A DNA stretch of 64,000 bases. Origin: Tritrichomonas musculus (Eukaryota > Parabasalia > Tritrichomonadida > Tritrichomonadidae). Positions 1 through 11,844 of this stretch are shown piece by piece. The stretch is from NCBI GenBank assembly GCA_039105265.1, contig JAPFFF010000004.1, forward strand, positions 4,216,001 to 4,280,000, written 5' to 3'. Below the pieces are notes generated by a model. The model was not told the origin of the DNA, did no database searches, and worked only from the letters and a program-made list of their open reading frames with translations. The first letter of the stretch is position 1; each line of letters begins with the position of its first letter. The translations under genes were made by a program, and so were the position numbers.

Positions 1-815
1 AAGCATAGAAAAATACAAATATGAATAAAATTAAATATATCAATATATTGATAATGCTCAAATTATTGGTATACACACTTAATTATTTCAAATAATAAAC
101 ATTCAAAAATAGTATAAATATGAAAATTTAATATTTATATATCGCAATATGAACGTTTATCTTTTAAACACCAAATTTGTATAGAAAAAAAATATTCAAT
201 TTTTTTTTTGGTTTCTCAAAAAATGATCGTCAGCCAACTTTGCCCTTAAAAATATAATACTGAAAAAGTTAAAAATTTATTAAAAATAAAATAAAATATA
301 AACAAGTGTATCTCTAGAAAAAGAATGTTTTTAAAATATATAACTATTGATATGTTATCAATATATATGTAATATGATAATTAATTAATCATAATTAAAT
401 ACATATTTATATTTCATAAATTTTTATATAAAAAAATTATATAGCCTCTCAATTATAAAACGATTTTTATTCAGAAAAATAAAAATAGAAATATCTCCAA
501 AATAAGAGTATAAAATTCTTATCCATTAAAGTACATTCTTAGTTACAAAATAAATATAAAGTAAATATGATCAAAATTACAATATTTCGTCAATTTCTCT
601 ACATGAATACCTCTACGTATTTGGATTTTTATAAAATTCAAAAGGGGTCGACTCTCTCAATTTTTTTTTGATTGAAAAATAATAATATCTTATAAATTAG
701 ATATTCTTTTTAATTAATAAATTTTTAAATCAATATTAAATAGAATTCGGATTCATTTATTATATCTTATAAATTAAAAAATTCATTATTCATTCCAGAA
801 ATCATTAAAAATAGT
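1..815. other. AT-rich spacer, no gene seen
   Basis: Very AT-rich DNA with homopolymer runs and stops in all frames. No coding region, RNA gene or terminal-repeat structure could be supported here. Confidence 0.6.
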
Positions 816-2210
816 GTTTTTATAGAGGTGCGGACAGGGTGAAGTGATTTAGATTCGCACCAAAATTTGCATATATTAATTATTTTTTATGAGCATTATA
901 ATGATATAATTATTTTTTATTTTCGTCCACGGGGCCGACTTGTGGTGATATATGATTTTTTTTCTGAGGTAGAAAAATATAAACCACTGAAAAAAATATA
1001 AAAATATGTAAACTATAGAAATTATTTAATATATAGAAAAATCTATTATTTAGAAGAAAAAAAGTAATAGAAACATGATAAAAATCATTTTTATACTATT
1101 TAAAAAATGTGTCTCGTTTGTTATTATTTAATTATTAATGTATGATATAGTTTCCACTTAAATTGGCCCAAAAAAAAATTGAGAAAATGAAAATGGGCCA
1201 AATTTAATAAAAAAAAGTATTTTAAAATTATATTATTAATATATAATTGTTATATATTTTATATATATCATATAATTATTATAATATAATAAAATAATAA
1301 ATTACATATTAAGATATGAATTCAAATGTAACGACTCTCAATAATTATTTGCTATATTCTCAATTTTATTCTCGAATATTTTTTTATTCAAAATTTATGA
1401 AAAAAAAATTAATGAAAAAAAACTTTCTACATTTGATTTAAATTTTAATTAAACTTCAAAATATATAAAGAAAATTATTTATTCCATTTCTCTCAAATTA
1501 ACTTTTTATGAAAAGCGCTTTGAAATTATATTTGTTCAATATTTAGAATATACAGTTATATAAAGTTTATTAATTGTTTATATTTATTTTAAATATTTAT
1601 ATAGTATATATAATATTATTAAAAGTTATATAATCTATGATATACATATAAATATAAAAAGATATTTGCTTAATATTTCAATAAAAATTTCTTATTGAAA
1701 AAAAATCGTTATTAATGTTGATGATTTTAAAATTGATTTTTGCAGCTCAGCCCCCTGAATTAAATTAAACTAAATTTAGCAAATCTTTATTAAATTAAAT
1801 GTAAAATATTTAAATGTAATTATAATCTAAATAAATTCTTTATTTATTTAGATATTTCAAAAAAATATGTAAAAATTCATTAAAATGAACTTTTTACCAA
1901 AATATGAAATATTTATAAAATAACAAAATGCATAATTAATCATTAATTTTCAATATATATAATAATTAATCATTATAAATTCAATCCATCCATCAGGTGG
2001 CTGGATTAGGTTATTTTCATAGGATACTTGTTTGTGTTATTATAACTTATATAATTGATATTTTAAAACATTTAAATAATAAATATATAAAATAAGTGCA
2101 CTATAATATAATATCAAAATGTTATTTAGTTATTATTAATACATAAAAAGATATACATATTTTTATAAACGTTAAAAATGTGAAGTAGGTGTCCGCACCT
2201 CTGTTTTTAT
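816..2210. mobile_element. Non-autonomous element, AGAGGTGCGG family, copy 1
   Basis: The element proper is 824-2202 (1379 bp). Its ends are AGAGGTGCGGACA and the reverse complement, and it is flanked by the exact 8-bp duplication GTTTTTAT (816-823 and 2203-2210). There is no coding capacity. A second copy of almost the same length lies in opposite orientation at 41416-42795, and a fragment lies at 38432-38532. An 8-bp duplication fits hAT or Merlin mobilisation; transposases of both kinds occur in this window, and the ends do not decide between them. Confidence 0.88.
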
Positions 2211-3591
2211 TATGCTACTTGAGGTATTTTCTTAAATTATTTACTATTCACATTATTTATATGTAGCTTAGAAATATAATAATAATTTTTAATAAAATAT
2301 ATTATTGATATTCAAGAAATTATTATTTTTTCTAAATAAAAATTTTGAATTTAAAATTGAATTAAATGGTAGTTTTTGAAAAAATTATTTTGATAACATC
2401 ATATTTTTGAAAATATATTATTTTTATTAACAAATGCTTATTTATTTGATAATATATCAGTATTATCCTCATATTAATGATAATGTATTTACTATATATA
2501 TTATAAATCACATTTATATTATTATAAAATATATTTTTATATTTTAACTCAGTTTATTTGTATATCACAATTGAGAATAAATTATAATAACGTATTAATT
2601 CAATTTTATTTTTCATAAATAATATTATCTTATATGATATTCAATTAATTACTTTTTAATTAATTTAAAATATGTAAATAAAATTATGAAAAAAGAATAT
2701 ATGATATGAAGGTTATAAAATATTTATATATTTGGATATTTTCAAATTCCCAAAATCTCTTTGAATAGTGGAAATTAGATAAGAACTCAAAAATATTTTC
2801 TCCTTTCAAAAGTTAAACTTTTTCTGTTTTTATTTTTTTTAGTGAAATATCTCTATTTTGGCTAATAGAATCGGCTTCATATTTAAAATTGCATCATGTT
2901 ATTGATAATGCTAATATTATTTATTATTAATTTTTTATAATTTTAGAATATGATAACCGCCAAAAGTCGAACCATTTTTAAAATTCAATTAAAAGACGTA
3001 TAAAAATGTAAAAATAAAAAAAGGAAAGAGGTTTAGTTTCGAACTCAATACCTTGGCCTCAATTTAATTTAACCTCTAAGATAGAGCTCTCAAATTTGAA
3101 AGGATATTTATATTTTAAGATCAATATTTTAAAAACAAATATTCATAAAACCACCTTAAAATAAGTTACAATATCTTCAAAATAACTGTTAAAAATTCCA
3201 ATGTTTAGCATGTTATATTTTAAATATATAAATATTAAAATTATATGTCTATATGAAATAATTTTGTAAGAGAATTAGAGTGAGATGACCTTATTAATAA
3301 AAAAATTTAGACCTCTGGGCATGACGCAATCTCTGTTAAAAAAGTCTGATATTCTAAACATAGATCAAGATTCGTGCATGTATTAAAATATCAAATTTTT
3401 ATAAAGATTCTGGCGCTAGATTTTGATAAAATGTTGATTTATTTTGACCTTACTCGCGTACAAAAAGGTGAATTTTGATCGTTTCGGAAAAGCACAATTT
3501 TTATTTTCCTCATATTTGTTTATAATATTACTATTTTCTTATCCACATTCATTTGTAGATTATTATAATATAATTATTATATTAAGGACGT
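2211..3591. other. AT-rich spacer, no gene seen
   Basis: About 1.4 kb of AT-rich DNA without a convincing reading frame. A short tRNA-derived-looking stretch near 3030-3100 was considered and rejected. Confidence 0.5.
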
Positions 3592-4377
3592 GGTAGGACC
3601 AAATATAATCTCATTTTTGTATGTAAAATATCTCATTTAATATTTATTATCACAAAACTTTATCAATTAAATTGCATTAACATTTAAATATATAATACTA
3701 TTTTACCAATAATTTCAAAAATTATCCCAGAAGACAATTTGCTGTCATTCAATTTTTATGATATCGGACCTGTTGAAGTATAAATTTTTGAATAAAAAAG
3801 TAAATGAATTAAAAAAATACTCAATAGGAAATATTCAACAAATGATTAATTTTGATATATTAATAGTTCAAGTGCTACATTTGTGAATTCGCATACTTCT
3901 ATTCATTTGAAAGTTATGAATTTGGCTAAAACCACTTTTTTTTATCACCTCATTAAAATTGAATTTTAATGTATGCAATAAATAATATTATAGTAAACTT
4001 ACAAATATCCCAAAATTAAACTCTATTTAAGAAAAAAGTATAACAAAATTTTTTCAGAATATTGATGATCATTTAATTTTTTTTTCAAATTATGTAATTT
4101 TGGTCAATAGGAAAAGTGAGCAAGCATGTATATATTTAATAAAAACCATTTATTTTTTGATTAATAAAGTCGTTCTGATGTTCTATTCATTTTAATGTCA
4201 TTTTTAATTTGGATGCTTTTCTTTCATATACATAGGAGATCTCATTTATTATTGATTTATTTTAATAAATATCAAATATATAATATAATAATATATTTTA
4301 GAACTACAATAACAAATTATTTAAGGAGATATTTACACATAAAATTCAAATTATATTTGGTCCTACCACGTCCTTAA
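3592..4377. mobile_element. TTAA-flanked non-autonomous element 1
   Basis: Terminal inverted repeats of about 28 bp start GGACGTGGTAGGACCAAAT at 3596 and end with the reverse complement at 4373. Each end is bordered by TTAA (3592-3595 and 4374-4377). TTAA target duplication is the hallmark of piggyBac-type transposition. The interior has no transposase. The small reading frame at 4195-4377 runs into the terminal repeat and is probably not a gene. Confidence 0.8.
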
Positions 4378-4378
4378 A

Positions 4379-4525
4379 ATATCAAACTAGGCTTTTGTGT
4401 CCGAAATTTTTTATATTCAAAAAGTTAAAAAAAGTATCCAAAAATATCCAATTTGGATACTTTTCGGACATTTTTCGAAACTTTTTGAGAAAAAAAATTT
4501 CGGACACAAAAGCCTAGATATCAAA
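4379..4525. mobile_element. 131-bp MITE, CTAGGC family, copy 1
   Basis: The element (4387-4517) is nearly a full palindrome, from CTAGGCTTTTGTGTCCGAAA to its reverse complement. It is flanked by the exact 8-bp duplication ATATCAAA (4379-4386 and 4518-4525). Two longer relatives lie at 31847-32373 and 32826-33304. The reading frame 4397-4633 starts inside it and is not a gene. Confidence 0.9.
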
Positions 4526-4640
4526 TTTCCCAATCAAAAAGTGAAAAATAAAAAATTAAACGGTCGTTTGATGTCCAGAAGTCTAAAAATTTTTATAAGT
4601 ATTTTAGCGGTTACCAACTATGTTTTGATTTAATAAAGTC

Positions 4641-5942
4641 ATGACAGAAATAGATGAATTAGAAGATTTGATTGAAGCTTCAGCAAATACTGGTAAAATT
4701 AAAGCAAAAACATATGGAAATACAGATACTAATTTAGGAGATAACCAACCAACACATCATAAAAACTTTTTTAAAAAAATTTTCATTACTCTTTCCATAA
4801 TTCTTGTAGTATTATTGATCGCTTTCGTTTTTTGGCCTCGAAGACCACCTCGCTCGCCTTATTTACCAATACCTTATATTTTTAATTATAACTTTAAAAA
4901 AACTGTTCTTCATTACATATCTCTTCCTTCGCGCAATCAGATTCTTGTCATTACTGGCCCTCCTGGAATTGGTAAAACACGCGGCTTAAACGAAATATCA
5001 AAGAAATTTTTAAATAATTCCAAATATTTACCAATTTCATTTGATTTTGTTAAAATCACTCAGCATTCATCTTCAAAAGATATCAAAGATTTTTTACTTA
5101 CTTCCATTCTAAAAGCTTTTCATACAATTGATAGTAAGCAAGTAAATTTGACTGAAGTAAAGAAATTTTCGCCATTTTTAGATACAATCCACATGCACAA
5201 TTTTCAAATGTCACACATGTTTTTGAAGGAACCAATCCTAAATAAAATATTTATTGTACTTAATCAAACTTTGAAAGAAGGAAGTGAATCTGAATATCAG
5301 CAATTCTTTTATTTGCTTGATAAATTTTCTAATTTTTTGAATATTATAATTATTGCAAACGATCCTTTTCGATTCTATCCCTTTATTAATTTTTGCCATA
5401 AATATTCTTCAAACACAATGAAAATGGGAATCATATTTGACATTGATAACATATATCAGACTGATGTTTTGGTAAATAGGAATACAAAAGATAAGTCAAT
5501 TTATCGACTTTTCTTTTTAAGTGAATTTGACGAAAAATCTGCTAAAAATATTTTAGTTGACAAAGAATATGTTTTTACTAAGAAAATTTTCCCTAAATTA
5601 TGGGATCTTTTTGGTGGAAAAGGAATTTATTGGGCCCAATTTCATGACGCCATCCGAGAAGGATATGGTTTAAATGATGCCATTTCTATGATTCAGAACC
5701 AATTGGCTACCAAGTTTATTCATGCTACATCTGTTGGAGCTACTCGAAGGGTTTATTACAATAGAGTATCATTTCTTAAAAAGATCATAAGGAAGAGCGA
5801 AAATACGATTATTCTTGATGATATACCAATCATAGAACATTATAATGAATGGGGGCTTCTAGCTCCATCCGGACCAAATAAAATTATTCTAACAGATAAA
5901 ATTTTAATTTCCTCAATCAAAAAAGCTTTAAAGTCTCTTTGA
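4641..5942 (+). CDS. Membrane-anchored P-loop NTPase
   Basis: 433 residues. After an acidic, probably cytosolic N-terminus comes one hydrophobic segment (residues about 47-66, IFITLSIILVVLLIAFVFW) followed by basic residues. A Walker A motif GPPGIGKT lies near residue 105, and a hydrophobic strand resembling Walker B (IIIIANDP) lies near residue 235. The rest looks like an AAA/STAND-type ATPase with a helical C-terminal part. The family is not recognised more precisely; function could be chaperone-like, signalling or defence, and none can be assigned. It is less AT-rich than its flanks, has no frame break and starts at the first ATG after a stop-rich leader, so it is probably an intact host gene. 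The nearest neighbours are transposon remnants, so context gives no help. Confidence 0.8.
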   Translation: MTEIDELEDLIEASANTGKIKAKTYGNTDTNLGDNQPTHHKNFFKKIFITLSIILVVLLIAFVFWPRRPPRSPYLPIPYIFNYNFKKTVLHYISLPSRNQILVITGPPGIGKTRGLNEISKKFLNNSKYLPISFDFVKITQHSSSKDIKDFLLTSILKAFHTIDSKQVNLTEVKKFSPFLDTIHMHNFQMSHMFLKEPILNKIFIVLNQTLKEGSESEYQQFFYLLDKFSNFLNIIIIANDPFRFYPFINFCHKYSSNTMKMGIIFDIDNIYQTDVLVNRNTKDKSIYRLFFLSEFDEKSAKNILVDKEYVFTKKIFPKLWDLFGGKGIYWAQFHDAIREGYGLNDAISMIQNQLATKFIHATSVGATRRVYYNRVSFLKKIIRKSENTIILDDIPIIEHYNEWGLLAPSGPNKIILTDKILISSIKKALKSL

Positions 5943-6302
5943 TTCAATTGATTTTAAACACTTTTCCGAACTGTTAATTTGAAAATTTAATAAAAAAAAT
6001 GTTAAAGGTCTACTGATCGATTTTATGAAAATGTTTTTTGGTAATTGATCAATACATATGCAATCGGCAACATTAGCCAATGTAAATTTCCCAAAAATAG
6101 AAAACTTTCGTACTTTAAAAGCCTTTTATTATTTCTTTTTTTGAGTTTTTCTACATTATGCAGTCATCGAAATCATTTCATTATAAGTTTATTTTGTTTT
6201 ATATCTTACTACAATATCAATTGACCAAATATAAATATGAAATTCTTTTTTAATCATGAAATAGCAAATGATCTCATTAAAAAAACTGTCATGAAATTCA
6301 TT
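5943..6302. other. AT-rich 3' flank
   Basis: AT-rich spacer after the NTPase gene. No terminator-like structure or gene was recognised. Confidence 0.4.
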
Positions 6303-6570
6303 TTAAGGTTCTCCTTCCCATTAAAAAATATAAATTATTCAATATTGAATTAACTCATAGAATAAATAATTCAATAGAGCTTTTTTAAGAAAAAGTTTTG
6401 GTGAAAAATAAAAATATTTGGCCTTGACGATTACATTTTATTTTATTCAAAATAAAATGTTTTTATTCAATTATTTAAAATATATATCTGTATAAATTTT
6501 TTGTTTTAATTCATTTTATTTGTGAAATCTCATTGAATTTAAACTTTTGAATTTGAAAGGAGAACCTTAA
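6303..6570. mobile_element. TTAA-flanked non-autonomous element 2
   Basis: 260-bp element (6307-6566) with ends GGTTCTCCTT and AAGGAGAACC, bordered on both sides by TTAA (6303-6306 and 6567-6570). No coding capacity. It shares the TTAA target and the initial GG with the elements at 3596, 32406 and 35936, but not the rest of the terminal sequence. Confidence 0.72.
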
Positions 6571-7446
6571 TTTCAATAAATATTATTATCATATCCTATA
6601 CAATACTTTTCCGCTGACAAATCCTTATAAATATTTTTGAAAAGAATTATCTTTGATCAAAAATTTTAAAAATCAAATGAGAATAAGTATTCCATGCCGT
6701 TGTTAACCTGGACCAATTTTACAAGAATTTTGTTATCTGCTGACATTCTTTTATTTTTTACCTATTGAAAAAGGGAATCCGACTCCTTGTTGTCAGCCTT
6801 TTTGATATTTCTGATTTAATTTGGCAGAATATATTTTTATATAATAATTAATAACTAATTTTCTTTTTTTTTACAGGATGGATTTTAAAATTTTTAATTT
6901 TATAAAAAGATAAATTCATTTTAACAAATTGAATAAAAAATTCAATGATCTTTTGAAATTTTAATTGATAAAAATTTGTTTTTTTCTTATTAAAAATTAT
7001 ATTTTTTTTTTTTTTTTTTTTAGTAAATCAATTAAATTAAATAAAAAAAGCAAATCTCTTCAAATTTTTTTTCTCTCTGATTTCTTAATTTTTTTTAATT
7101 ATTTAAATATTATTAATAATATTTACTTATTAATAAGTTGCATGTTAAAAAGCTTTTTTATGGTATAAATTCTTATTTCCAATCTTTTACATATAATAAT
7201 ATAATTAAAATTTTGATATTTTTTTTACTATCTATATGCATTTAATCTTTTTTCAGTTTTATATTTTTTGTAATGATAAAAAATGATTTATGAGATAAAT
7301 ATGAATTGCATTTAATTAAAATTTTGGTTTTTCTGCAAGATTTGCAAAACAAATTTCAAATGAATTTGTTAATAATTTTCATTGATAATTTAATTAAAAG
7401 GTGAAATTATACTCACTTATTATTATGATAACCGTTTTATTCTTAT
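6571..7446. other. AT-rich spacer with poly-T tracts
   Basis: Homopolymer-rich DNA, including a T tract near 7003-7021. The small frame 6965-7168 is an F/L/I/K-rich translation of low-complexity sequence. No gene supported. Confidence 0.5.
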
Positions 7447-9402
7447 TTATGTGGAAAACTTAACTATGTACATTTTTGAACCATCTGCAGTAAATATTCT
7501 GATTTCATTTTGTTCATTTTCGCTTTGAGATTCATTCTTATTTGGAGTGGAATCATGTTCATTTTCAAAATATTTGATCGAATTTCCTATCATTTTTTCT
7601 TTTTCTCTTAATTTTTTTTCGAAATATGCGCCAAAACATCGTGATTGAATTAATGAGCCAGAAGAAATTTTTGGTCTATTAAATTCATTTGGAGTCTGTT
7701 TTTTTTTTTTTTTTTTTCATAAACAAGGTTTGAGATGAAGTCGATAAAAAGTAAATAATTTTGTTTGTTTAGGTCTTTTTCATCATAGTTGGCAATTGAT
7801 ATTTTTGAATCATTGAAAACATTAGCTACAATATCAATTGATGAGCAAAGATTTTCATCGAATTCAACAGATCCAAAATTCGGTGTTAAGTTAATGCCAG
7901 CAATATTGATACGATTTTTCACTTTTTGAATTATTTGAAATTTACTTTTTATGATCATATTTGTAAAAGTTTGAATAGCAGCTCTCACAAAATTTTCAAA
8001 GCTATCATAGTTTCTGCAAATAAATCGAATGTTCCCAAAATAATTTTCAATTGGATGACTCCCAATTCTGTGAAGACATACTGATTCATATTTATGAATG
8101 CTAGAATATGTGAATAGAGTAGTGTTCATACATCTTATCAAAAAATTTTCATTATTGAAATAAAGTGCTTTGGAATACTTACTTTTATAAACCGTTATTC
8201 CTTTTTCAAATTTTGAATATTTCAATTGATAATAAAAATGATAAAATATTTGAAATACAATTTCTAGAAAAAGTAATCTTGTTGACTTTTTCAAAGTTAT
8301 TGACATCAAAGATTCCTGCCATAATGCAAAAGGCAATAAATAAATTGATTAATCGTTTTTTTTTCTTTTCAAGTAATTTAATTACATTTTCTAAAGAAAA
8401 AATTTTTATTGCGTAAAAATCTTTCATATAACTTAAACTTGTTGTGTCAATTAATGGAGCTCCTAGTTTCAAATCATCTTCAAGAGATTTGTTTGTAAAT
8501 ACATGTTTGATTGTATTTCTAATTGTGATAGGTCCTTTTATGAATTGCTTTCTGGCCAATTTTAATAAATGTAGAAAATCCGAAATCCAAAAAGTTTCTT
8601 CAGAATTTTCAACTTTTTGAATTGCTGATAAAAAACCGTTTTGAATAAATTCGCCTATATATTTAGAAAAAGTTTGCTGACTTTTAGAATTATATTTAGT
8701 GTCACCGTCAGTAGCAATGAGTTTAATATTTATGTTATGTTGCATTAGAATATTCTTAATTTTATTTGCAATATCAATTATTTCTTTATTAGCCGATCCA
8801 TTTTTTTTGGGGAAAACATGCAATGGTAAACATTTATATTTTGAATCAAATGGTTGTAAATAAAACACAAATACGTATGATAAAGAATTTTTGTAAGGTC
8901 TATCAAGTCCAGCTGCGTCAATAGATAGAATACAATTGATTGGTTCATCGAAATTATTGATTTCTTTATATTTTTCAATTAAAATTGGTATATTTTCTAA
9001 TTTTTGAATACATTCCATTAAAAAATTGTTATCTGACGAATAAAAATCCGTTAATTGTGAAATTGATGGTAAAATCAATATATCGTGTAAAATCTCATAA
9101 CATTTTGGACTAATGTTGTGTATCAATTGTGATAAAAAAAATATATTTTCAGAAAACCTATGTCCGTTGGGTAAGCGGTTTTGATTTTTATTTATATTTT
9201 TTAAAATTTCATTTCTTAATAAATTATCTGAACACAAATCTTTTATTTCTAATTTTTCTTTTAAACATTTGTTTTCATCTTTTGATTTTTCGAATTTGGC
9301 TTTGAGCATTTCATATTGATGCTGCAATCCATTGTAACTTGCTTTCAAATCTTCTAATTGGCTCTTATATTTATTTAATTGTAGAGTAATTGAAGGATCC
9401 AT
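7447..9402 (-). pseudogene. P-element-like transposase, two frameshifts
   Basis: The gene reads leftwards from 9402. The N-terminus (residues 1-55) is a coiled coil. Candidate acidic catalytic sites follow: SIDAAGLDRP near residue 155, ATDGDTKY near residue 225 and DFLHLLKLAR near residue 270. The last resembles the D-x-x-HLxK-x-xR block of P-element/THAP9 transposases. The frame shifts at about 8285 in a short T run. The next frame (to 7650) holds SHPIENYFGNIR, like the late acidic block of P transposases. A second shift falls in the T tract near 7703-7720, after which an open frame runs to a TAA at 7447. Family placement is by motif resemblance only. The lesions lie in homopolymers, so sequencing error is possible. 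Clear terminal repeats were not found. Confidence 0.6.
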
Positions 9403-9534
9403 AAAGAATTAATAATCATTTTACGTTATTTCTTTGTGAAGTTTACGTAAAAAAAATAAAAAACGTTATATCTTAAAAATAAACCTGTAAAAATTTGATT
9501 TTTTATTGAATTCATTTTTATAAGATTATATATA

Positions 9535-10637
9535 TAATAGAGTACGCCGAAATAGTGAATTGTTATTTGAAAAAAGTATCAATAATGAAAAAGCATAAGT
9601 TATTCCGAAGAAAATAAGTTTTTTATATTCAAACTTGTTAAATAAAGAAAAATAAAACTGTATGAAATAACTCTTCCTTTTTGTTTAAAGTGAGTTTTTC
9701 TAAATAATCAAAAAATTCGATAGGAAATTGTTTTTATTCAAAAAAAATTTTTTTTCAGAAAAATTTGTTTTTCAAAAAAAACTATTTTTTTCAATAAATG
9801 TTTGTGATTTAGAAAAATTAGTTTTTCCAAGTTTTTTATATGAAATTCGATTTTATTTATTTAATTCAGTATTGAATGAAAAGTCAAATAATTTCAGCTC
9901 ATAATGATCTTATTCTTATTCTTATTTACTTAAAATACCAAAGAATGTAATTTACAATAAATATTGTGTTTATTTTGAATATATTTATGATTGGTCATTA
10001 ATTTTTTAAAAATATCATTTTAATTTCGGAATGATCAATATTCTGCTTTAACAAAATGATTTTTAAAAATATATATCAAATAAATTATAAACTTTATATA
10101 ATTGAATTCATTGAATTATTCAAGAACGGGAAATCTATTTTCTTTTTTTCCCCAATTTTTTTTATCATATGCTACCTCAACTAACTAATATAACTTCCAA
10201 CCTGTAATTTTTTGGCCTATTGTTCATAAAAATCATTAATCTGTATTGGTTTGATTAATAGGAAAATTGATTTTTCTAAAGAAACAAAAATCGTTTGCCT
10301 CATTGGATTATTAAATTTGTAAAACTTATTTTTTTTAGAAAAATATTACTAACAAAATAAACTCAAATACTAAAAAAAGAAGAAACTTGATTTTTTTAAA
10401 AATATTTTTTATCGAAAATATCATGTTTTTTGTAATTCTCCACTTTTTCTGAAAAAAAGTTAGTTATTGTAAAATGTATGATAATATTCAAAAAACACCA
10501 ATTTTTCAACAAAAACAAAGTTTTAATTTGGAAATGTTATTAAAAATACAAAAAGAATAGTATACCGAAAATATGGCGCTTTTTTGACTTTGTTAATTTT
10601 TTCAAAAAAGAAAACGCTATTTCGGCGTACTCTAATA
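9535..10637. mobile_element. 1.1-kb non-autonomous element, GAGTACGCCGAAATAG ends
   Basis: Ends GAGTACGCCGAAATAG (from 9540) and the reverse complement (to 10632) flank 1093 bp without a gene. The flanking sequence TAATA occurs at 9535-9539 and 10633-10637, suggesting a 5-bp target duplication; because the flanks are AT-rich the exact length is uncertain. The interior is AT-rich with many short T/A runs. Confidence 0.75.
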
Positions 10638-11106
10638 ATAAAATAAATAAAAATATCAACATCCCTGATATTGAAGAAGCTAAATATACAAATAAAAATG
10701 AAGAAAATTTACTAAAAAATAGTATTATCTTATTAAATTCAAATATTTTTTATGGTATAAAAATAAATGTATTCAAAATAAATGAAAATAAAATAAAATT
10801 AATATTAAGTATTAACATTTCATACAAATTCACAATATTTAAATTATATTTGATTTCGTTTGAATATGATGTAATTAGCATTTTTATAAACCAATAATAT
10901 TTGTTATTTTGTTCTTTATAAAAATAAGAAAAAATAATAACTTTAAAATAAGATATAAAAGAATTAAAAAAAAAACGTTTATTAAAAAGAGTCGGAATAC
11001 CTTTCTATTGAATATATATAAACTGTTTAGATATTTATTAACAATAAACTATTCAAAGTGATTTCACAATTTGTTCCGATTTGTTGAGTGAATTCGAGCT
11101 CCAAAA
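10638..11106. other. AT-rich spacer, no gene seen
   Basis: AT-rich sequence without a supported reading frame. It ends in a TATA-like stretch (about 11018-11030) ahead of the structured region. Confidence 0.4.
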
Positions 11107-11219
11107 CTCTAAGAGAGGAATTCTGCCCTTAGAGAAATCCTTCGAAAAACGTCGAAATTCGACATCATGAGTAGTAAAGCTAAGCAGGGTTTCGTAGCTT
11201 CACCACTTCACCCTGCTTA
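11107..11219. ncRNA. Hairpin-rich segment, possible structured RNA
   Basis: Three perfect inverted repeats follow one another: CTCTAAG (11107-11113) with CTTAGAG (11128-11134); GTCGAA with TTCGAC (11151-11163); and TAAGCAGGGT (11181-11190) with ACCCTGCTTA (11210-11219, 10 bp). The base composition is near balanced, in contrast to the AT-rich sides, and a TATA-like run lies about 80 bp upstream. No known RNA family was recognised. It could also be a relic of a mobile element. Confidence 0.35.
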
Positions 11220-11405
11220 AAGTTGTAACATCACACTATTTAACACCCCACCTCACGTCAAAACCCACGTCACCACCTCACGCTATCACCTCACATCACA
11301 CATCACACATCACGCATCACACACCACCTCACCACCACACCTCACGTCACACGCCACATATCACGTCACACAACGCTTCACATAACGTACAACAAAAACA
11401 CACTA
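11220..11405. repeat. Strand-biased CAC/TCA-rich low-complexity island
   Basis: The plus strand is made almost only of A, C and T with repeated CACCTCAC, ATCACACATCAC and ACGTCACA words. G is nearly absent except in ACG words. This strand asymmetry is unlike the AT-rich flanks. It lies between the hairpin region and the small acidic reading frame. Confidence 0.6.
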
Positions 11406-11465
11406 CTTTTTTTAATTAAACCCACCCTAATTTTTTAGAGTGTCAATTTTTTTATCACCATCCAA

Positions 11466-11726
11466 ATGCCATTCGCTTTATCCGCTTCACTCGCAATTGA
11501 AAACTGCACTTATGATGAGGTCACAACCACATACATTGATGACTACTACCTCATCATCTCCGAACATAGCAATGACGTCATACCATCATACGATAACATT
11601 GATACACCACTTAACGATGACGATGATGTTGAACTTATATTTGACGACGATGATGCTCCCATCATAAAACCAGTTACAGCACCACTTGACGATGACGATG
11701 TTGAAACTAAATTTATCTTAATATAA
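11466..11726 (+). CDS. Small acidic protein, unknown
   Basis: 86 residues, very rich in Asp, with clusters such as NDDDDVELIFDDDDAP and LDDDDVETKF. Its base composition is more balanced than its flanks and the frame fills the balanced stretch. No family recognised. It may be a short remnant of a longer acidic gene or a chance frame in low-complexity DNA. Antisense and alternative frames (11440-11667 and 11546-11749) are shadows. Confidence 0.35.
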   Translation: MPFALSASLAIENCTYDEVTTTYIDDYYLIISEHSNDVIPSYDNIDTPLNDDDDVELIFDDDDAPIIKPVTAPLDDDDVETKFILI

Positions 11727-11844
11727 ATGAATGAAAAATTAAAAAACATATTAAATATATAATATATTTCAGAAATAGAGATTTTTCATTTGCTTTTTAT
11801 TTATTTATGGTCAAGATTATTAATAATCTTTATTATATGTAAAT

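Noticed and set aside
3030-3100. Possible tRNA or tRNA-derived repeat (AGTTCGAAACT-like B box on the minus strand)
   Set aside because: No matching acceptor stem or A box at the correct distance.
4641-5942. Maverick packaging ATPase
   Set aside because: It has a membrane anchor and a GPPGIGKT P-loop with an AAA/STAND look, and no neighbouring Maverick genes.
6965-7168. 67-residue F/K/L-rich frame
   Set aside because: Translation of poly-T and AT-rich low-complexity DNA.
11090-11130. Cloning-vector trace (GAATTCGAGCTC and GAATTCTGCCCTT words)
   Set aside because: The restriction-site-like words are short and the surrounding sequence does not continue as polylinker.
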